A program made the translations under genes and the position numbers. Below the pieces are notes generated by a model. It was not told the origin of the DNA, did not search any database, and saw nothing but the letters and a program-made list of their open reading frames with translations. From Conexibacter sp. CPCC 206217 (GTDB taxonomy: Bacteria > Actinomycetota > Thermoleophilia > Solirubrobacterales > Solirubrobacteraceae), in NCBI RefSeq assembly GCF_030646165.1, contig NZ_JAUTDO010000001.1, positions 372,001 through 436,000 on the forward strand: DNA of 64,000 bases, written 5' to 3'. Positions within the stretch are counted from its first letter, which is position 1; every line of letters starts with the position of its first letter. Positions 7,365 through 16,038 of this stretch are shown here, piece by piece.

Positions 7365-8654
7365 ATGGCCGAGATCCTGCCGCTCACCGCCCTGCACTAC
7401 GACCAAGCCGTCGCCGGTCCGCTCGACGAGCTCGTCGCCCCGCCCTACGACGTGATCGACGACGATCTGCGCGCTGAGCTGACCTCGCGCTCGCCCCACA
7501 ACGTCGTCAACATCGACCTGCCACAGACCGACGGCCCAGAGGATCCCTACGCCCACGCCGCGCAGCTGCTGCAGCAGTGGCGCGACGAGGGCGCCGTCGT
7601 CCAGGACGACACACCCGCGATCTGGCCGCTCACGCAGGACTACACCGGCCCCGACGGCCGCCGCCAGACCCGCTCCGGCTTCCTCTGCAGAGTCCGCGTC
7701 GAGGACTACGGCGCCGGTCGCATCCGCCCGCACGAGCGCACGCACCCCGGCCCCAAGCAGGATCGCCTCGACCTCACGCGCGCGACCAGATCCAACCTCA
7801 GCCCGATCTTCAGCCTCTTCTCCGACCCCGGCAACGCCGCCTGGGCCGCACTCGCGCCGCACATCGCCGCCACGGCGACCGAGCCGTTCGCAACCACGAG
7901 AGACCCCGACGGCACCGTCAACCGCCTCTGGCGCGTCACCGACCCGCAAGCGCTCGAAGCGGTCACCGACGTGGTCGCCAAGGCCGAGCTGCTGATCGCC
8001 GACGGCCACCACCGCTACGAGACCGCGCGCGCCTACGCCGAGGAGATCGGCGGCGAGGGGCCGCACCGCTGGGTGCTGATGTGCCTCGTCGCGCTCGAGG
8101 ATCCGGGCCTCACGGTCTTCCCGACGCACCGCCTCATCAGCGGCCTGGAGAGCGAGTCGGGCCGGCAGGACGCGCTCGACCGCACGATCCGCGAGCAGTT
8201 CGACGTGCTGGAACTGCCCGACCGCGGCTCGCTCGTGCCGGAGCCGCGCGCCGGCGACGAGGCCGTCCACATCGGCTACATGGACGCGCTCGGACAGGTC
8301 CCGTACATGCTCTCGCTGAAGGAGAGCTCGAACGTCGACCAACTGCTCGCCGACCACTCCGAGCCCTACCGCCAGCTCGACACGGCGGTGCTGGAGGCCG
8401 TGATCCTGAAGGGCGCGCTCGGCATGACCGACGAGCAGATCGACCACAGAGACGGACTCGACTACGCGCGCGACTTCGAGGCCGCGCTCGACGCGCTCGA
8501 CAGCGAGGAGGTCGACGCCGGCTTCTTCATGGCGCCGACGCCGATCCAGCAGGTGCAGGAGGTCGCGGAGTCGGGCGAGAGCATGCCGCCCAAGTCGACC
8601 TACTTCTTCCCCAAGGTCCCGACGGGGCTGGTCTTCAATCCGCTGTTCGATTAG
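7365..8654 (+). CDS. DUF1015 family protein
   Basis: A 429-residue cytoplasmic protein matching DUF1015 from end to end. The N-terminus has the signature ELVAPPYDVIDDD. The middle has LLIADGHHRYETARAY and the conserved GPHRWVLMCLVALEDPGL. The C-terminus is the typical MPPKSTYFFPKVPTGLVFNP. The family is widespread in bacteria and archaea and has no proven enzymatic activity. It has been linked to serine metabolism only through occasional gene neighbourhood, and that context is missing here. The ATG at 7365 gives a family-typical length. It is followed after 63 bases by an OsmC gene on the same strand. Confidence 0.92.
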   Translation: MAEILPLTALHYDQAVAGPLDELVAPPYDVIDDDLRAELTSRSPHNVVNIDLPQTDGPEDPYAHAAQLLQQWRDEGAVVQDDTPAIWPLTQDYTGPDGRRQTRSGFLCRVRVEDYGAGRIRPHERTHPGPKQDRLDLTRATRSNLSPIFSLFSDPGNAAWAALAPHIAATATEPFATTRDPDGTVNRLWRVTDPQALEAVTDVVAKAELLIADGHHRYETARAYAEEIGGEGPHRWVLMCLVALEDPGLTVFPTHRLISGLESESGRQDALDRTIREQFDVLELPDRGSLVPEPRAGDEAVHIGYMDALGQVPYMLSLKESSNVDQLLADHSEPYRQLDTAVLEAVILKGALGMTDEQIDHRDGLDYARDFEAALDALDSEEVDAGFFMAPTPIQQVQEVAESGESMPPKSTYFFPKVPTGLVFNPLFD

Positions 8655-8717
8655 AACCGAACGCCCCGCTACGATGGGCGCCTCGACAGGGGAAACCGAC
8701 GAACGAAGGACGAGGCA

Positions 8718-9113
8718 TTGAAGGCGATCGCGCGACGGACCGGGACCTTCACGCACGAGATCGACGTCCGTGGTCATCAGGTGATCGCGGACGAGCCCGC
8801 GGAGCATGGCGGCGCCGACGACGGACCCAGTGCGCAGGAGCTGCTCGCGGCCAGCCTCGCCTCGTGTACCGCGACGACGATCGAGATGTACGCCCGGCGC
8901 AAGAACTGGGACATCGGCAAGATCGTCGTGGAGGCCGAATACACGCCGGCGGAGCGCGGCGCGCCGACCCGTTTCAGACTGACGCTGCGGCTGCCCGCAA
9001 ACCTGACGGAGGAGCAGTTGGAACGCCTCTCCGTGATCGCCGCGAAGTGCCCCGTGCACCGCACGCTCGACGGCGAGGTCATGTTCGACGAGCGCATCGA
9101 GCTCGTCCGCTGA
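8718..9113 (+). CDS. OsmC-family protein, YhfA-like
   Basis: A 131-residue OsmC superfamily protein. Cys50 in LAASLASCTATTIEMYARRK and Cys111 in VIAAKCPVHRTL are the two conserved cysteines, and the spacing and the CPVHRTL block fit the YhfA-type branch, not Ohr. It is expected to act on peroxides or other small electrophiles in the cytoplasm. The start is a TTG at 8718-8720 with an AAGGA ribosome binding site 9 bases upstream, and no better ATG or GTG precedes the conserved region. It lies between DUF1015 and a Nudix gene on the same strand, with short gaps, and may be co-transcribed. Confidence 0.87.
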   Translation: MKAIARRTGTFTHEIDVRGHQVIADEPAEHGGADDGPSAQELLAASLASCTATTIEMYARRKNWDIGKIVVEAEYTPAERGAPTRFRLTLRLPANLTEEQLERLSVIAAKCPVHRTLDGEVMFDERIELVR

Positions 9114-9147
9114 GCCGCACCTCTCGCCCGTCTATCCTCGATCGCGG

Positions 9148-9735
9148 ATGACGACGGCGATCGCAGACGAGCTGCGCTGGCGCCTCGGTGGCGGCGAGGC
9201 GCTCGCCGACGTGGACCTCTCGCACGAGACCGAGGCCGCCGTGCTCGTCCCCCTGTTCGTGCAGGACGACGAGCTGCACGCCGTCTTCACGAAGCGCCGC
9301 GAGGACATGCGACGGCACCCGGGCGAGATCTCGTTCCCCGGCGGCCGTCGCGACCACCAGCACGAGCCGCTGCACGCCACCGCCCTGCGCGAGGCCGAGG
9401 AGGAGGTCGGGCTGGCGCCGGCCACCGTCGAGCTGGTCGGCACGCTCGCGCCGGTCCGCACGTTCGTGACCGGCTACGTGATCTTCCCGCACGTCGGCCT
9501 GATCCCGCCGCCGGCCGCCGACTGGGTCGTCAGCGAGAACGAGGTCGCGCAGGTGATGGAGCTGCCGCTGCGCGCGCTCGTCGCGGGCTTCGATCAGCGC
9601 AAGATCACCAGACGCGGCTTCACGTTCGAGACCGAGTCCTACGTCGTCGGCGACCACTTCATCTGGGGCGCCACCGCGCGCATCCTCGGCGACCTGCTGG
9701 AGCGGATAGAGCCGCTCGTCGGCGGGGACGTCTAA
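9148..9735 (+). CDS. Nudix hydrolase, CoA pyrophosphatase type
   Basis: A 195-residue protein with two diagnostic signatures. The UPF0035 motif of coenzyme A pyrophosphatases is at about residues 46-66 (AVFTKRREDMRRHPGEISFP). The Nudix box follows directly (ALREAEEEVGL preceded by HEPLHAT), giving the metal-binding REAEEE. Members split CoA into 3',5'-ADP and phosphopantetheine and are thought to clear oxidised CoA. The C-terminal half has the usual GYVIFPHVGLI strand. The stop overlaps the convergent epimerase-like gene by four bases. The assignment to CoA is from the motif; substrate was not tested. Confidence 0.88.
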   Translation: MTTAIADELRWRLGGGEALADVDLSHETEAAVLVPLFVQDDELHAVFTKRREDMRRHPGEISFPGGRRDHQHEPLHATALREAEEEVGLAPATVELVGTLAPVRTFVTGYVIFPHVGLIPPPAADWVVSENEVAQVMELPLRALVAGFDQRKITRRGFTFETESYVVGDHFIWGATARILGDLLERIEPLVGGDV

Positions 9736-10226
9736 GCAGCCAGAAGCACCTCGACGCGCGCCAGCGCGTCGTCGAGCCACGCGCTGCGACTCCCCTGCGG
9801 CGCGGTCTCCAGGAGCGCGTACGGGATCTCTGAACGACCGCAGGCCTCGCGCACCGTCTGCGCGCCCGCTGCCAGCAGGTCCCCCGGCACGCTTCCCGCC
9901 GCCTCGTACAGCAGCCCCCGCACGGTCGTATCGATGGTCCGTTGGAGAAGCATCCGCAGGCGCGGGCCATGCAGGGCCGCGAGCTGCTGCGGCGATCCGC
10001 TTGCCGAGCCCATCAGCCAGCACAGCAGTGTCACCCCGTCGAGCGCCCCGCTGAGCGTCGCGATCCGATCCGGATCACCGATCCAGACCTCCGCCCCGGT
10101 CGCCTCGATCGCGGAGCGCCGATCCGCACTCCGCGTCGTCCCCCGCACCGCATGCCCCTGCTCCCGCAACGCCCGCGCGAGCGCCTGCCCCCGGCATCCG
10201 CAGCCGACGATCAGCACGCGCGCCAT
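9732..10226 (-). CDS. Short NAD(P)-binding Rossmann protein
   Basis: A 164-residue protein that opens with a dinucleotide-binding beta-alpha-beta (ARVLIVGCGCRGQALARAL; glycine pattern GxGxxG) and continues with GHAVRGTTRSADRRSAIEATGAEV, as in atypical NAD-dependent epimerase/dehydratase proteins. It lacks the YxxxK catalytic pair of the SDR family and is about half the usual length, so it may bind nucleotide without catalysing a redox reaction. The start ATG overlaps the TGA of the small membrane protein upstream by four bases, so the two are probably coupled. Confidence 0.7.
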   Translation of the reverse strand: MARVLIVGCGCRGQALARALREQGHAVRGTTRSADRRSAIEATGAEVWIGDPDRIATLSGALDGVTLLCWLMGSASGSPQQLAALHGPRLRMLLQRTIDTTVRGLLYEAAGSVPGDLLAAGAQTVREACGRSEIPYALLETAPQGSRSAWLDDALARVEVLLAA

Positions 10227-10558
10227 CAGGCTCTTCTCTGCGCCGCCTGGGCCTGCGCCTGCGCACGCTGAGCGGCCCGCGCCCGCCGATCCGCCTCCAG
10301 CGCCGCCTCCGTCTCCTCCTGCACGAGCCCGTCGACCGTCAGCTCCTGCTCGCCGCGCGCGCGGCGGCGGGCGTTGGCGGCCTCGAGCATCTGCTCGAGG
10401 TCCTCCGCGTCGCGGGCGGATTCGCGCTCGGAGTGCTCGCGCGGGGTTCTCCAGCCGACCTGCGCGGCGCCCGACCCGGGGTACCACAGCCCGAGCGCGA
10501 CGAGCACGACGACGATCGCCGCGACGAGGCCGAACATGATCGCCGCAAAGAGGTCCAT
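10226..10558 (-). CDS. Small membrane protein with charged cytoplasmic tail
   Basis: A 110-residue protein with one N-terminal transmembrane helix (about residues 4-25, IMFGLVAAIVVVLVALGLWY) and a long, highly charged, Ala/Arg/Glu-rich tail that should form an extended helix (EEETEAALEADRRARAAQRAQ). I do not recognise a family. The gene is the first of a two-gene unit and its stop overlaps the Rossmann protein start. The tail composition is low-complexity, so apparent matches to coiled-coil proteins would be uninformative. Confidence 0.7.
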   Translation of the reverse strand: MDLFAAIMFGLVAAIVVVLVALGLWYPGSGAAQVGWRTPREHSERESARDAEDLEQMLEAANARRRARGEQELTVDGLVQEETEAALEADRRARAAQRAQAQAQAAQRRA

Positions 10559-10893
10559 CGACGGGCGAGTCTACCGGTGCCAGATCTCACCAACTGCGAT
10601 CCGGTGCAGCGCAACTCGCGGCGTGCGAAAGGGTTTCAGCAGATGTCCGTGGCGTCGCGGGATCCCACCCGAAAGCGAGGGTGCCTTCCCCGGCGTCGTC
10701 GCGCCCGCGAACCCCCGCCACGACATGCCATGCCCACCGGCTCCCGACCACAACCGCCCCCCGTGGTCGGGAGTCGCTGGTCGCGCATGCCGGCCGCTGG
10801 AATACGCAACAAGCTCGGAGCAATCCGTTGCCGGTAGCGTTCCGCCGCCATGGGCCCCGGACACGACACTCGAATGCGCCGCGCGCAGACCGC
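10559..10893. other. Divergent intergenic region with an 11-bp stem hairpin
   Basis: 335 bases between the divergent genes at 10558 and 10894 with no credible reading frame. It contains a perfect 11-bp inverted repeat: CTCCCGACCAC at 10741-10751 and GTGGTCGGGAG at 10763-10773, separated by 11 C-rich bases. Because the flanking genes point away from each other it is not an ordinary terminator. It is more likely part of a leader RNA of the PHP gene or an operator-like element (inference). Confidence 0.55.
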
Positions 10894-11943
10894 ATGATCG
10901 ACCTCACCTGCGTCGTGCACGTGCACTCGCGGCACTCCGACGGCAGCGGAACGGTCGAGGAGATCGCCGCCGCGGCCGCCGCCGCGGCCGCCGACGTCGT
11001 GCTGCTGACCGATCACGACACGCTCGCCGCCCGCTACCACGGCGAGGAGCGCTGGCACGGCTCCGTGCTCGTCTGCGTCGGCGAGGAGGTCACCAAGCGC
11101 CCGGGTCACCACTACCTCGCGTTCGGGATCGACGAACCGATCGACCACAGCACCCGCACCCCGCAGGAGGTCGTCGACGCCGTCGCGCGGCAGGGCGGCC
11201 TCGGCTTCACCGCGCACCCCTTCTCGACCGGCGTCAGGCCGTTCCCGTTCATCCCCACGACCGCCTGGGACGACCCGTTCCCGCCCGGCGCGACCGGCGT
11301 CGAGTTGTGGTCGCTACTGACCGACACCGTCGAGCGCATCCGGCACCGCCACGACCCGCTGCGACTGCTGCTGTCGCCGCGCGCGTCGAAGCTGCTCGAC
11401 GCCCCGCGCCCCGAGGCGCTCGCCGCCTGGGACCGCGCGACCGCGACCCGCCGCGTCGTGGCGATCGGCGGGCTCGACGCGCACCAGATGGGCCTGCGGC
11501 TCGGCGGCCGCGTGCCGTTGCGGCTGATGAGCTACCGCCGTTCGTTCGAACTGCTGCGCACGCACGTGCTGCTGGAGCGCCCGCCCAGCGGCGACGCCGC
11601 CGCCGACCGCGCCGCCGTCTACGAGGCGCTGCGCGAGGGCCGCTGCTACCTCGCCCGCGACGTGATCGCCCCCGCCGGCGGCTTCCGTTTCTGGGCCGAC
11701 GGCCCGGAGCACGTCGAGATGGGCAGCGAGGCGCAGGCGGGCGGCTTCACGCTGCACGTGCGGCTGCCGCGCAAGGCGAGCGTGCGGCTGCTGCGCGACG
11801 GGGTCGAGGTGGCGCACACGGTCAGAGGCTCCAGCCTCGACGCGGCGTCGGGCGGGCCGGGCGTCTACCGCGTCGAGGCGACGCTGCCCGAGCACGGCCG
11901 CCAGCGCAGTTGGATCGTCTCGAACCCGATCTACCTGCGCTGA
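10894..11943 (+). CDS. PHP-domain phosphoesterase
   Basis: A 349-residue protein with a polymerase-and-histidinol-phosphatase (PHP) domain. Metal-binding motifs are seen in order: HVHSRHSDG at residues 9-17, LLTDHDT at about 45, GEEVT with a nearby HH (GHHYLAFGID) and FTAHPF around 105, and GGLDAHQ near 195. The last 80 residues form a beta domain (FTLHVRLPRKASVRLLRDGV) often seen at the end of PHP proteins linked to secreted or sugar-related functions. The substrate is unknown. I place the start at the ATG 10894-10896, just ahead of the first metal motif; the frame is open further upstream but its composition there is not protein-like. Confidence 0.85.
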   Translation: MIDLTCVVHVHSRHSDGSGTVEEIAAAAAAAAADVVLLTDHDTLAARYHGEERWHGSVLVCVGEEVTKRPGHHYLAFGIDEPIDHSTRTPQEVVDAVARQGGLGFTAHPFSTGVRPFPFIPTTAWDDPFPPGATGVELWSLLTDTVERIRHRHDPLRLLLSPRASKLLDAPRPEALAAWDRATATRRVVAIGGLDAHQMGLRLGGRVPLRLMSYRRSFELLRTHVLLERPPSGDAAADRAAVYEALREGRCYLARDVIAPAGGFRFWADGPEHVEMGSEAQAGGFTLHVRLPRKASVRLLRDGVEVAHTVRGSSLDAASGGPGVYRVEATLPEHGRQRSWIVSNPIYLR

Positions 11944-12007
11944 GCCGACGCGCCGGCGCCAGGTCGCTCGGCGGCGACCCGCCGCCCGCCCTGCGCAGCG
12001 CCGCCGC

Positions 12008-13228
12008 TCAGTTCCCCTTCGTCCCCGACACCGCTCTGCCCGGTCTGCCGTAGATCCACTGCGAGAGGATCTGGCGCACCGCGGGCGCGGCCGCCTCGGC
12101 ACCGAAGCCGCCGTCCTCGATCACGGCGGCGACGACGATCGGACGCTGCGGGTCCTCGACGTAGGCGACGAACCACGACTGGTCGGGTCGACCGTCCATC
12201 TGGACGGTGCCGGTCTTGCCGTAGACCTGTCTGCCGAAGCCTGCGAAGACGTCGTAGGCGGTGCCGTCTCTCATCGCCGTCGCTCCGAGCAGTCCGTCGC
12301 GGATCGCCTGCAGGCCGAGGATCTCGATCCGCCGCGCCGGTCTCGGCGTGATCCGGTCGGCGATCCGGCCCTTGTCGCCCAGCACCGCCAGGCCGACGTG
12401 CGGCCGCACGACCGTGCCGCCGTTGGCGATCGCCGCGTACGCCGTCGCGAGCTGCAGCGGCGAGGCGGCGAAGTCGCCCTGACCGATCGCCAGCGAGACG
12501 TTGTCGCCGACGGTCCAGTCGTGCTCGGGCAGCGCGATGTGGCAGTTGTCGAGGTGTCTCTCGCGGCGGCACCTCAGCTCCGCCTTCCACAGCTCCGGCC
12601 CGCGACGCGGATCCGGCACGACGCCCTGCTGCTCGTTGGGCAGGTCGATCCCGGTCGGCGCGCCGAAGCCGAACCTGCGCGCCCACGCCTGCAGCTCGCC
12701 GCCGCGCGGATGTCTGACCGGATCGGCGTTGAGACGCTCGCCGAGGTCGTAGAAGTAGGTGTCGACGGAGACCGCCAGCGCCCACACGAGCGAGACCGGA
12801 CCGAAGACGGCGTTGCCGGCGTTTCTGCGCACCTGCGCGCCGCTGCTCCACGCGCCGGTGTCGTTGTAGACGCGCTCGACGGTCGTCGCGCCGGTCGCGA
12901 GCCCGGCAGCGGCCGTGACGACCTTGAAGGTCGAGCCGATCGCGTAGGCGCCCTCGACGGCGCGGTCGAACAGCGGGCTGCCCGCGCGCTCGCCGTAGCG
13001 CTCGTCGTACGTTCTCTGGCTCATCGGGCGGGTGAAGACGTTCGGGTCGAACGACGGCGCGGAGCCGAGCGCGAGGATCTCGCCGTTGCGCGTGTCCATC
13101 GCGACGAACGCGCCCGCGTCGGCGGGGTTGCCGTGCGCCTGCGCGAGCCCGATCCCGTTCTGCAGCGCCCGCTCGCCGACCTGCTGCAGCGCCGCGTCGA
13201 TCGACAGCCGCAGGTCTCTGCCGGGCAC
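12008..13228 (-). CDS. mrdA: Penicillin-binding protein 2, transpeptidase fragment
   Basis: 406 residues that hold the complete transpeptidase domain of a class B penicillin-binding protein of the PBP2 type. The motifs are GSTFKVV with the nucleophile Ser and Lys (SxxK), SVDTYFYDLG (the SxD variant usual in PBP2), and YGKTGTVQ (KTG). The start given is a GTG at 13228, just ahead of PGRDLRLSIDAALQ, which in intact proteins follows directly on the dimerisation region. The open frame continues upstream to a piece (SDGAQRIEVDAQGR) normally found before that point, so this is the 3' part of a longer gene. Without the N-terminal membrane anchor it would not be placed at the cell surface. Confidence 0.85.
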   Translation of the reverse strand: MPGRDLRLSIDAALQQVGERALQNGIGLAQAHGNPADAGAFVAMDTRNGEILALGSAPSFDPNVFTRPMSQRTYDERYGERAGSPLFDRAVEGAYAIGSTFKVVTAAAGLATGATTVERVYNDTGAWSSGAQVRRNAGNAVFGPVSLVWALAVSVDTYFYDLGERLNADPVRHPRGGELQAWARRFGFGAPTGIDLPNEQQGVVPDPRRGPELWKAELRCRRERHLDNCHIALPEHDWTVGDNVSLAIGQGDFAASPLQLATAYAAIANGGTVVRPHVGLAVLGDKGRIADRITPRPARRIEILGLQAIRDGLLGATAMRDGTAYDVFAGFGRQVYGKTGTVQMDGRPDQSWFVAYVEDPQRPIVVAAVIEDGGFGAEAAAPAVRQILSQWIYGRPGRAVSGTKGN

Positions 13229-13301
13229 GGGCAGCAGGGGCGCGAGTTGTCTTCTGGCCGCCCGCCCCTGTGCGTCGACCTCGATCCGCTGGGCGCCGTC
13301 G

Positions 13302-13793
13302 CTAGACCGCGCGCGACGCTGCCGGCTGCACGACGACGTCCGCGTACGGCAGCGCGGCGACGTGCTGCTCGACGGTGCAGACGACCGGCATCAGTTGCTT
13401 GACGATCGTTCTGTCGCCGTCGGCGAAGTCGCACTCCTCGGGCGCCGTCGGCTCACCCAGCACGCGGCTGAGTCTGCGCAGGACCGCCTCACGCGCCGCC
13501 GCGTCCTCGGGCAGTTGCGGCGGTGAGACGACGATCGCGACCGCGCTCTCGTTGTCGACCAGGACCGTGTCGTTGCGATCCAGCAGCTTGCCGCGCGGCG
13601 CCGTCACGCTGACCGAGCGGACGCGGTTGCCGGACGCCTGCGCGAGGTACTGCTCGCCGGTGAGCACCTGCAGGAACCACAGGCGCAAGAAGATCACCGC
13701 GAAGATCGCGAGCGCGATCCCGCCGAGGATCGCGACGCGCACCGCGAGCTGCGGCGAGGATGGGGAACGGCGCTCCGCCGGCGGCTCGAACAT
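13302..13793 (-). CDS. mrdA: Penicillin-binding protein 2, N-terminal fragment
   Basis: 163 residues forming the beginning of a PBP2. It has a short cytoplasmic tail, one transmembrane anchor (about 17-43, VRVAILGGIALAIFAVIFLR), the LTGEQYLAQASGNRVRSVSV block, and the start of the pedestal with APRGKLLDRNDTVLVDN. It stops at a TAG (13302-13304) after DVVVQPAASRAV. In intact PBP2 that segment continues for some 70-80 residues before the part found in the next frame. The two halves are therefore parts of one gene joined by an apparent internal deletion that also shifted the frame. No rodA or mre gene lies next to it in the window. Confidence 0.85.
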   Translation of the reverse strand: MFEPPAERRSPSSPQLAVRVAILGGIALAIFAVIFLRLWFLQVLTGEQYLAQASGNRVRSVSVTAPRGKLLDRNDTVLVDNESAVAIVVSPPQLPEDAAAREAVLRRLSRVLGEPTAPEECDFADGDRTIVKQLMPVVCTVEQHVAALPYADVVVQPAASRAV

Positions 13794-13862
13794 GGTCGAG
13801 CCGCGACATTACTGCGAGCGGCTACGCGCCGCGTCGGATGGACGCGGCGCGGCTCTGCCGGC

Positions 13863-14840
13863 TCAGGCTTCGACCGCCTGATTGACCGGCGCCGGCTCGA
13901 CCACCGGCGGCGTGTCGCGCAGGTACCACTCGGCGTCGAGCGCGGCCTTGCAGCCGGAGCCCGCGGCGGTGATCGCCTGGCGGTAGGTGTGGTCGACGAG
14001 GTCGCCGGCGGCGAAGACGCCCGCGACGTTCGTGCGCGTCGAGAGGCCCTCGGTCTTGACGTAGCCGTTCTCGTCCAGCTCGACGAGGCCGTCGACCAGC
14101 TCCGACTGCGGTTCGTGGCCGATCGCGATGAAGGCGCCCGTGGCGGAGTGCTCGCGCACCTCGCCGCTGTCGGTGTGCTTGAGGATGACCTTCTCCATCA
14201 TCCCCTTCTCGCCCGCGGCGAACTCGTCCACGACGTAGGGCGTCAGCCACTCGATGTTCGGCTGCGCTCTGGCGCGGTCGAGCATGATCGCGGACGCGCG
14301 GAACTCGTCGCGGCGGTTGACGATCACGACTCTGCCGGCGAACTTCGCCAGGAAGATCGCCTCCTCCATCGCGGAGTCGCCGCCGCCGACGATGACGGTC
14401 TCGTGCTCCTTGAAGAAGGCCGCGTCGCAGGTCGCGCAATAGCTGACGCCGCGTCCGCTCAGCTCCAGCTCGCCGGTCGCGCCGAGCTTCTTGTGCTGGG
14501 CGCCCATCGCGAGCACGACGGCCTTCGTGCGGTACGCGTCGTCGCCGATCCAGACGGTGTGGATGCCGCCGTCGTTGAGCTCGACTCTGGTCGCGTCGTC
14601 GGTGATGAAGCGCGTGCCGAAGCGCTCGGCCTGGTCGCGGAACTCCTGCATCATCACGGGCCCCATGACGCCTTCTCTGTAGCCGGGGTAGTTCTCGACC
14701 TCGGTCGTCTGCTGCAGCAGGCCGCCCCAGGCGAAGCCCTCGATCACGAGCGGTCTCAGGTCAGCGCGCGCGGTGTACAGCGCCGCGGTGTAGCCGGCCG
14801 GTCCGCTGCCGACGATGATGACGTTCTCGACGTCTGACAT
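13863..14840 (-). CDS. trxB: Thioredoxin-disulfide reductase
   Basis: 325 residues with the full low-molecular-weight thioredoxin reductase architecture. The FAD-binding GSGPAGYTAALYTAR is at residues 11-25, the redox-active CATC at 135-138, and the NADPH-binding GGGDSAMEEA at 152-161. GVFAAGDLVDHTYRQAITAA is the C-terminal FAD motif. The enzyme passes electrons from NADPH through FAD to thioredoxin in the cytoplasm. The ATG at 14838-14840 gives the usual length; the open frame upstream is shadow of the neighbouring gene. No thioredoxin gene is adjacent. Confidence 0.97.
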   Translation of the reverse strand: MSDVENVIIVGSGPAGYTAALYTARADLRPLVIEGFAWGGLLQQTTEVENYPGYREGVMGPVMMQEFRDQAERFGTRFITDDATRVELNDGGIHTVWIGDDAYRTKAVVLAMGAQHKKLGATGELELSGRGVSYCATCDAAFFKEHETVIVGGGDSAMEEAIFLAKFAGRVVIVNRRDEFRASAIMLDRARAQPNIEWLTPYVVDEFAAGEKGMMEKVILKHTDSGEVREHSATGAFIAIGHEPQSELVDGLVELDENGYVKTEGLSTRTNVAGVFAAGDLVDHTYRQAITAAGSGCKAALDAEWYLRDTPPVVEPAPVNQAVEA

Positions 14841-14896
14841 GAGTGACTCGGCTCTCCGATCGCGTTTCAATACTTCACAAAGGATAGCGTGCCGCG

Positions 14897-16033
14897 CTAG
14901 GCCGCGGCGGCCGGTTCTCGCTGCCACGTCTCGACCCGCTTGCGCAGGCGGAAGTAGGCGATGATGCCCGGTATCGTCGGCAGCCAGAACGCCAGCAGAC
15001 GGTACGCCAGGACGGCCAGGACGGCGAGGCTGCCGCCGACGCCGAACGCGACGAAGGCGCCGATCATGCCGCCGTCGACGCCGCCGATCCCGCCCGGCAG
15101 CGGCAGCAGGTTGCCGAGCATGCCGACGAAGTAGCCCTGCACGACGACGGCCAGCGGCGGCGCGTCGCCGAACGCGCGAAACGACGCGTACAGGACCGCG
15201 ACGTTGAAGATCCACCAGGTCGCGACGCCGAACATCGCGCGGTCCGGGTGCGACGCCTTGTAGAAGGCGAAGCGGATTCCGCCGCGCGCCGACGCCGGCC
15301 CGAGCGCGAAGCGGCGCAGCCACTTCGCCGCGCGCGGCCGCCGCGGCGCCATCCGCTCGACCCGCTCCGGGAAGTCCTCCGGCACGAACGCCAGCGGCAC
15401 CACGATGCAGATCGCGATCACGCCGACGATCGCGGGCAGGACCGTCAGCCCGAACGGCGCCGGGCCCGGGAACAGCCCCGTCCGCAGCCCCAGGCCGCAG
15501 ACGATCATCGCGACGACGTAGACGCCGTACAACAGCATCAGGAAGGCGATCATCCGCTCGGCGACCTCGCGTCGCGGCAGGCCCGCGCGCCGCAGCGCCC
15601 ACGCCGTCAGCGCGACGCCGCCGGCGCCGCCGGCCGCGAACAGGCGTGTGGCGGCGAGGCTCGCCATCGTCATCAGGTAGCTGTCGCGCAGCGTGACTCT
15701 GAAGCCGGGCGGGATGTGGACGCCGTGGAAGAGCGCGACGTAGCTGGCGATCGACAGCAGCTCGAACGCGAGCGCCGCGGCCAGCCAGGCGTGGTCGCCG
15801 TCGGCGACGCGGTTCCACGTCTCCTTCATGCCGCTGATCTCCGGCAGCACGAAGTAGAGGAAGGCGATCACCGCGGCGACGAAGACGGCCGAGGCGATCA
15901 GGCGCCGGCGCGTTATGACGACGCGCGGCATCTCCTCGTGATGATCCTCCTCGTGCTCCTGCCCGGGCGCGACGAGGGGCGCGGTCGCCGGTGCCTCCAC
16001 CTTCGACCGCTGGCGTACCGCCTCGTCGCCCAT
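14897..16033 (-). CDS. Flippase-like membrane protein, LPG synthase TM family
   Basis: A 378-residue integral membrane protein with about eight transmembrane helices and the signature of the lysylphosphatidylglycerol-synthase transmembrane family (UPF0104/AglD-like): GGAGGVALTAWALRRAGLP in the middle and GNLLPLPGGIGGVDGGMIG near residue 310. There is no C-terminal aminoacyl-transferase domain, so it is not MprF. Stand-alone members are thought to move lipid-linked substrates or act in polyprenol-glycan pathways. It is followed by a PAP2-type gene six bases downstream of its start, on the same strand, which fits a shared lipid role. Confidence 0.85.
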   Translation of the reverse strand: MGDEAVRQRSKVEAPATAPLVAPGQEHEEDHHEEMPRVVITRRRLIASAVFVAAVIAFLYFVLPEISGMKETWNRVADGDHAWLAAALAFELLSIASYVALFHGVHIPPGFRVTLRDSYLMTMASLAATRLFAAGGAGGVALTAWALRRAGLPRREVAERMIAFLMLLYGVYVVAMIVCGLGLRTGLFPGPAPFGLTVLPAIVGVIAICIVVPLAFVPEDFPERVERMAPRRPRAAKWLRRFALGPASARGGIRFAFYKASHPDRAMFGVATWWIFNVAVLYASFRAFGDAPPLAVVVQGYFVGMLGNLLPLPGGIGGVDGGMIGAFVAFGVGGSLAVLAVLAYRLLAFWLPTIPGIIAYFRLRKRVETWQREPAAAA

Positions 16034-16038
16034 CCGGG

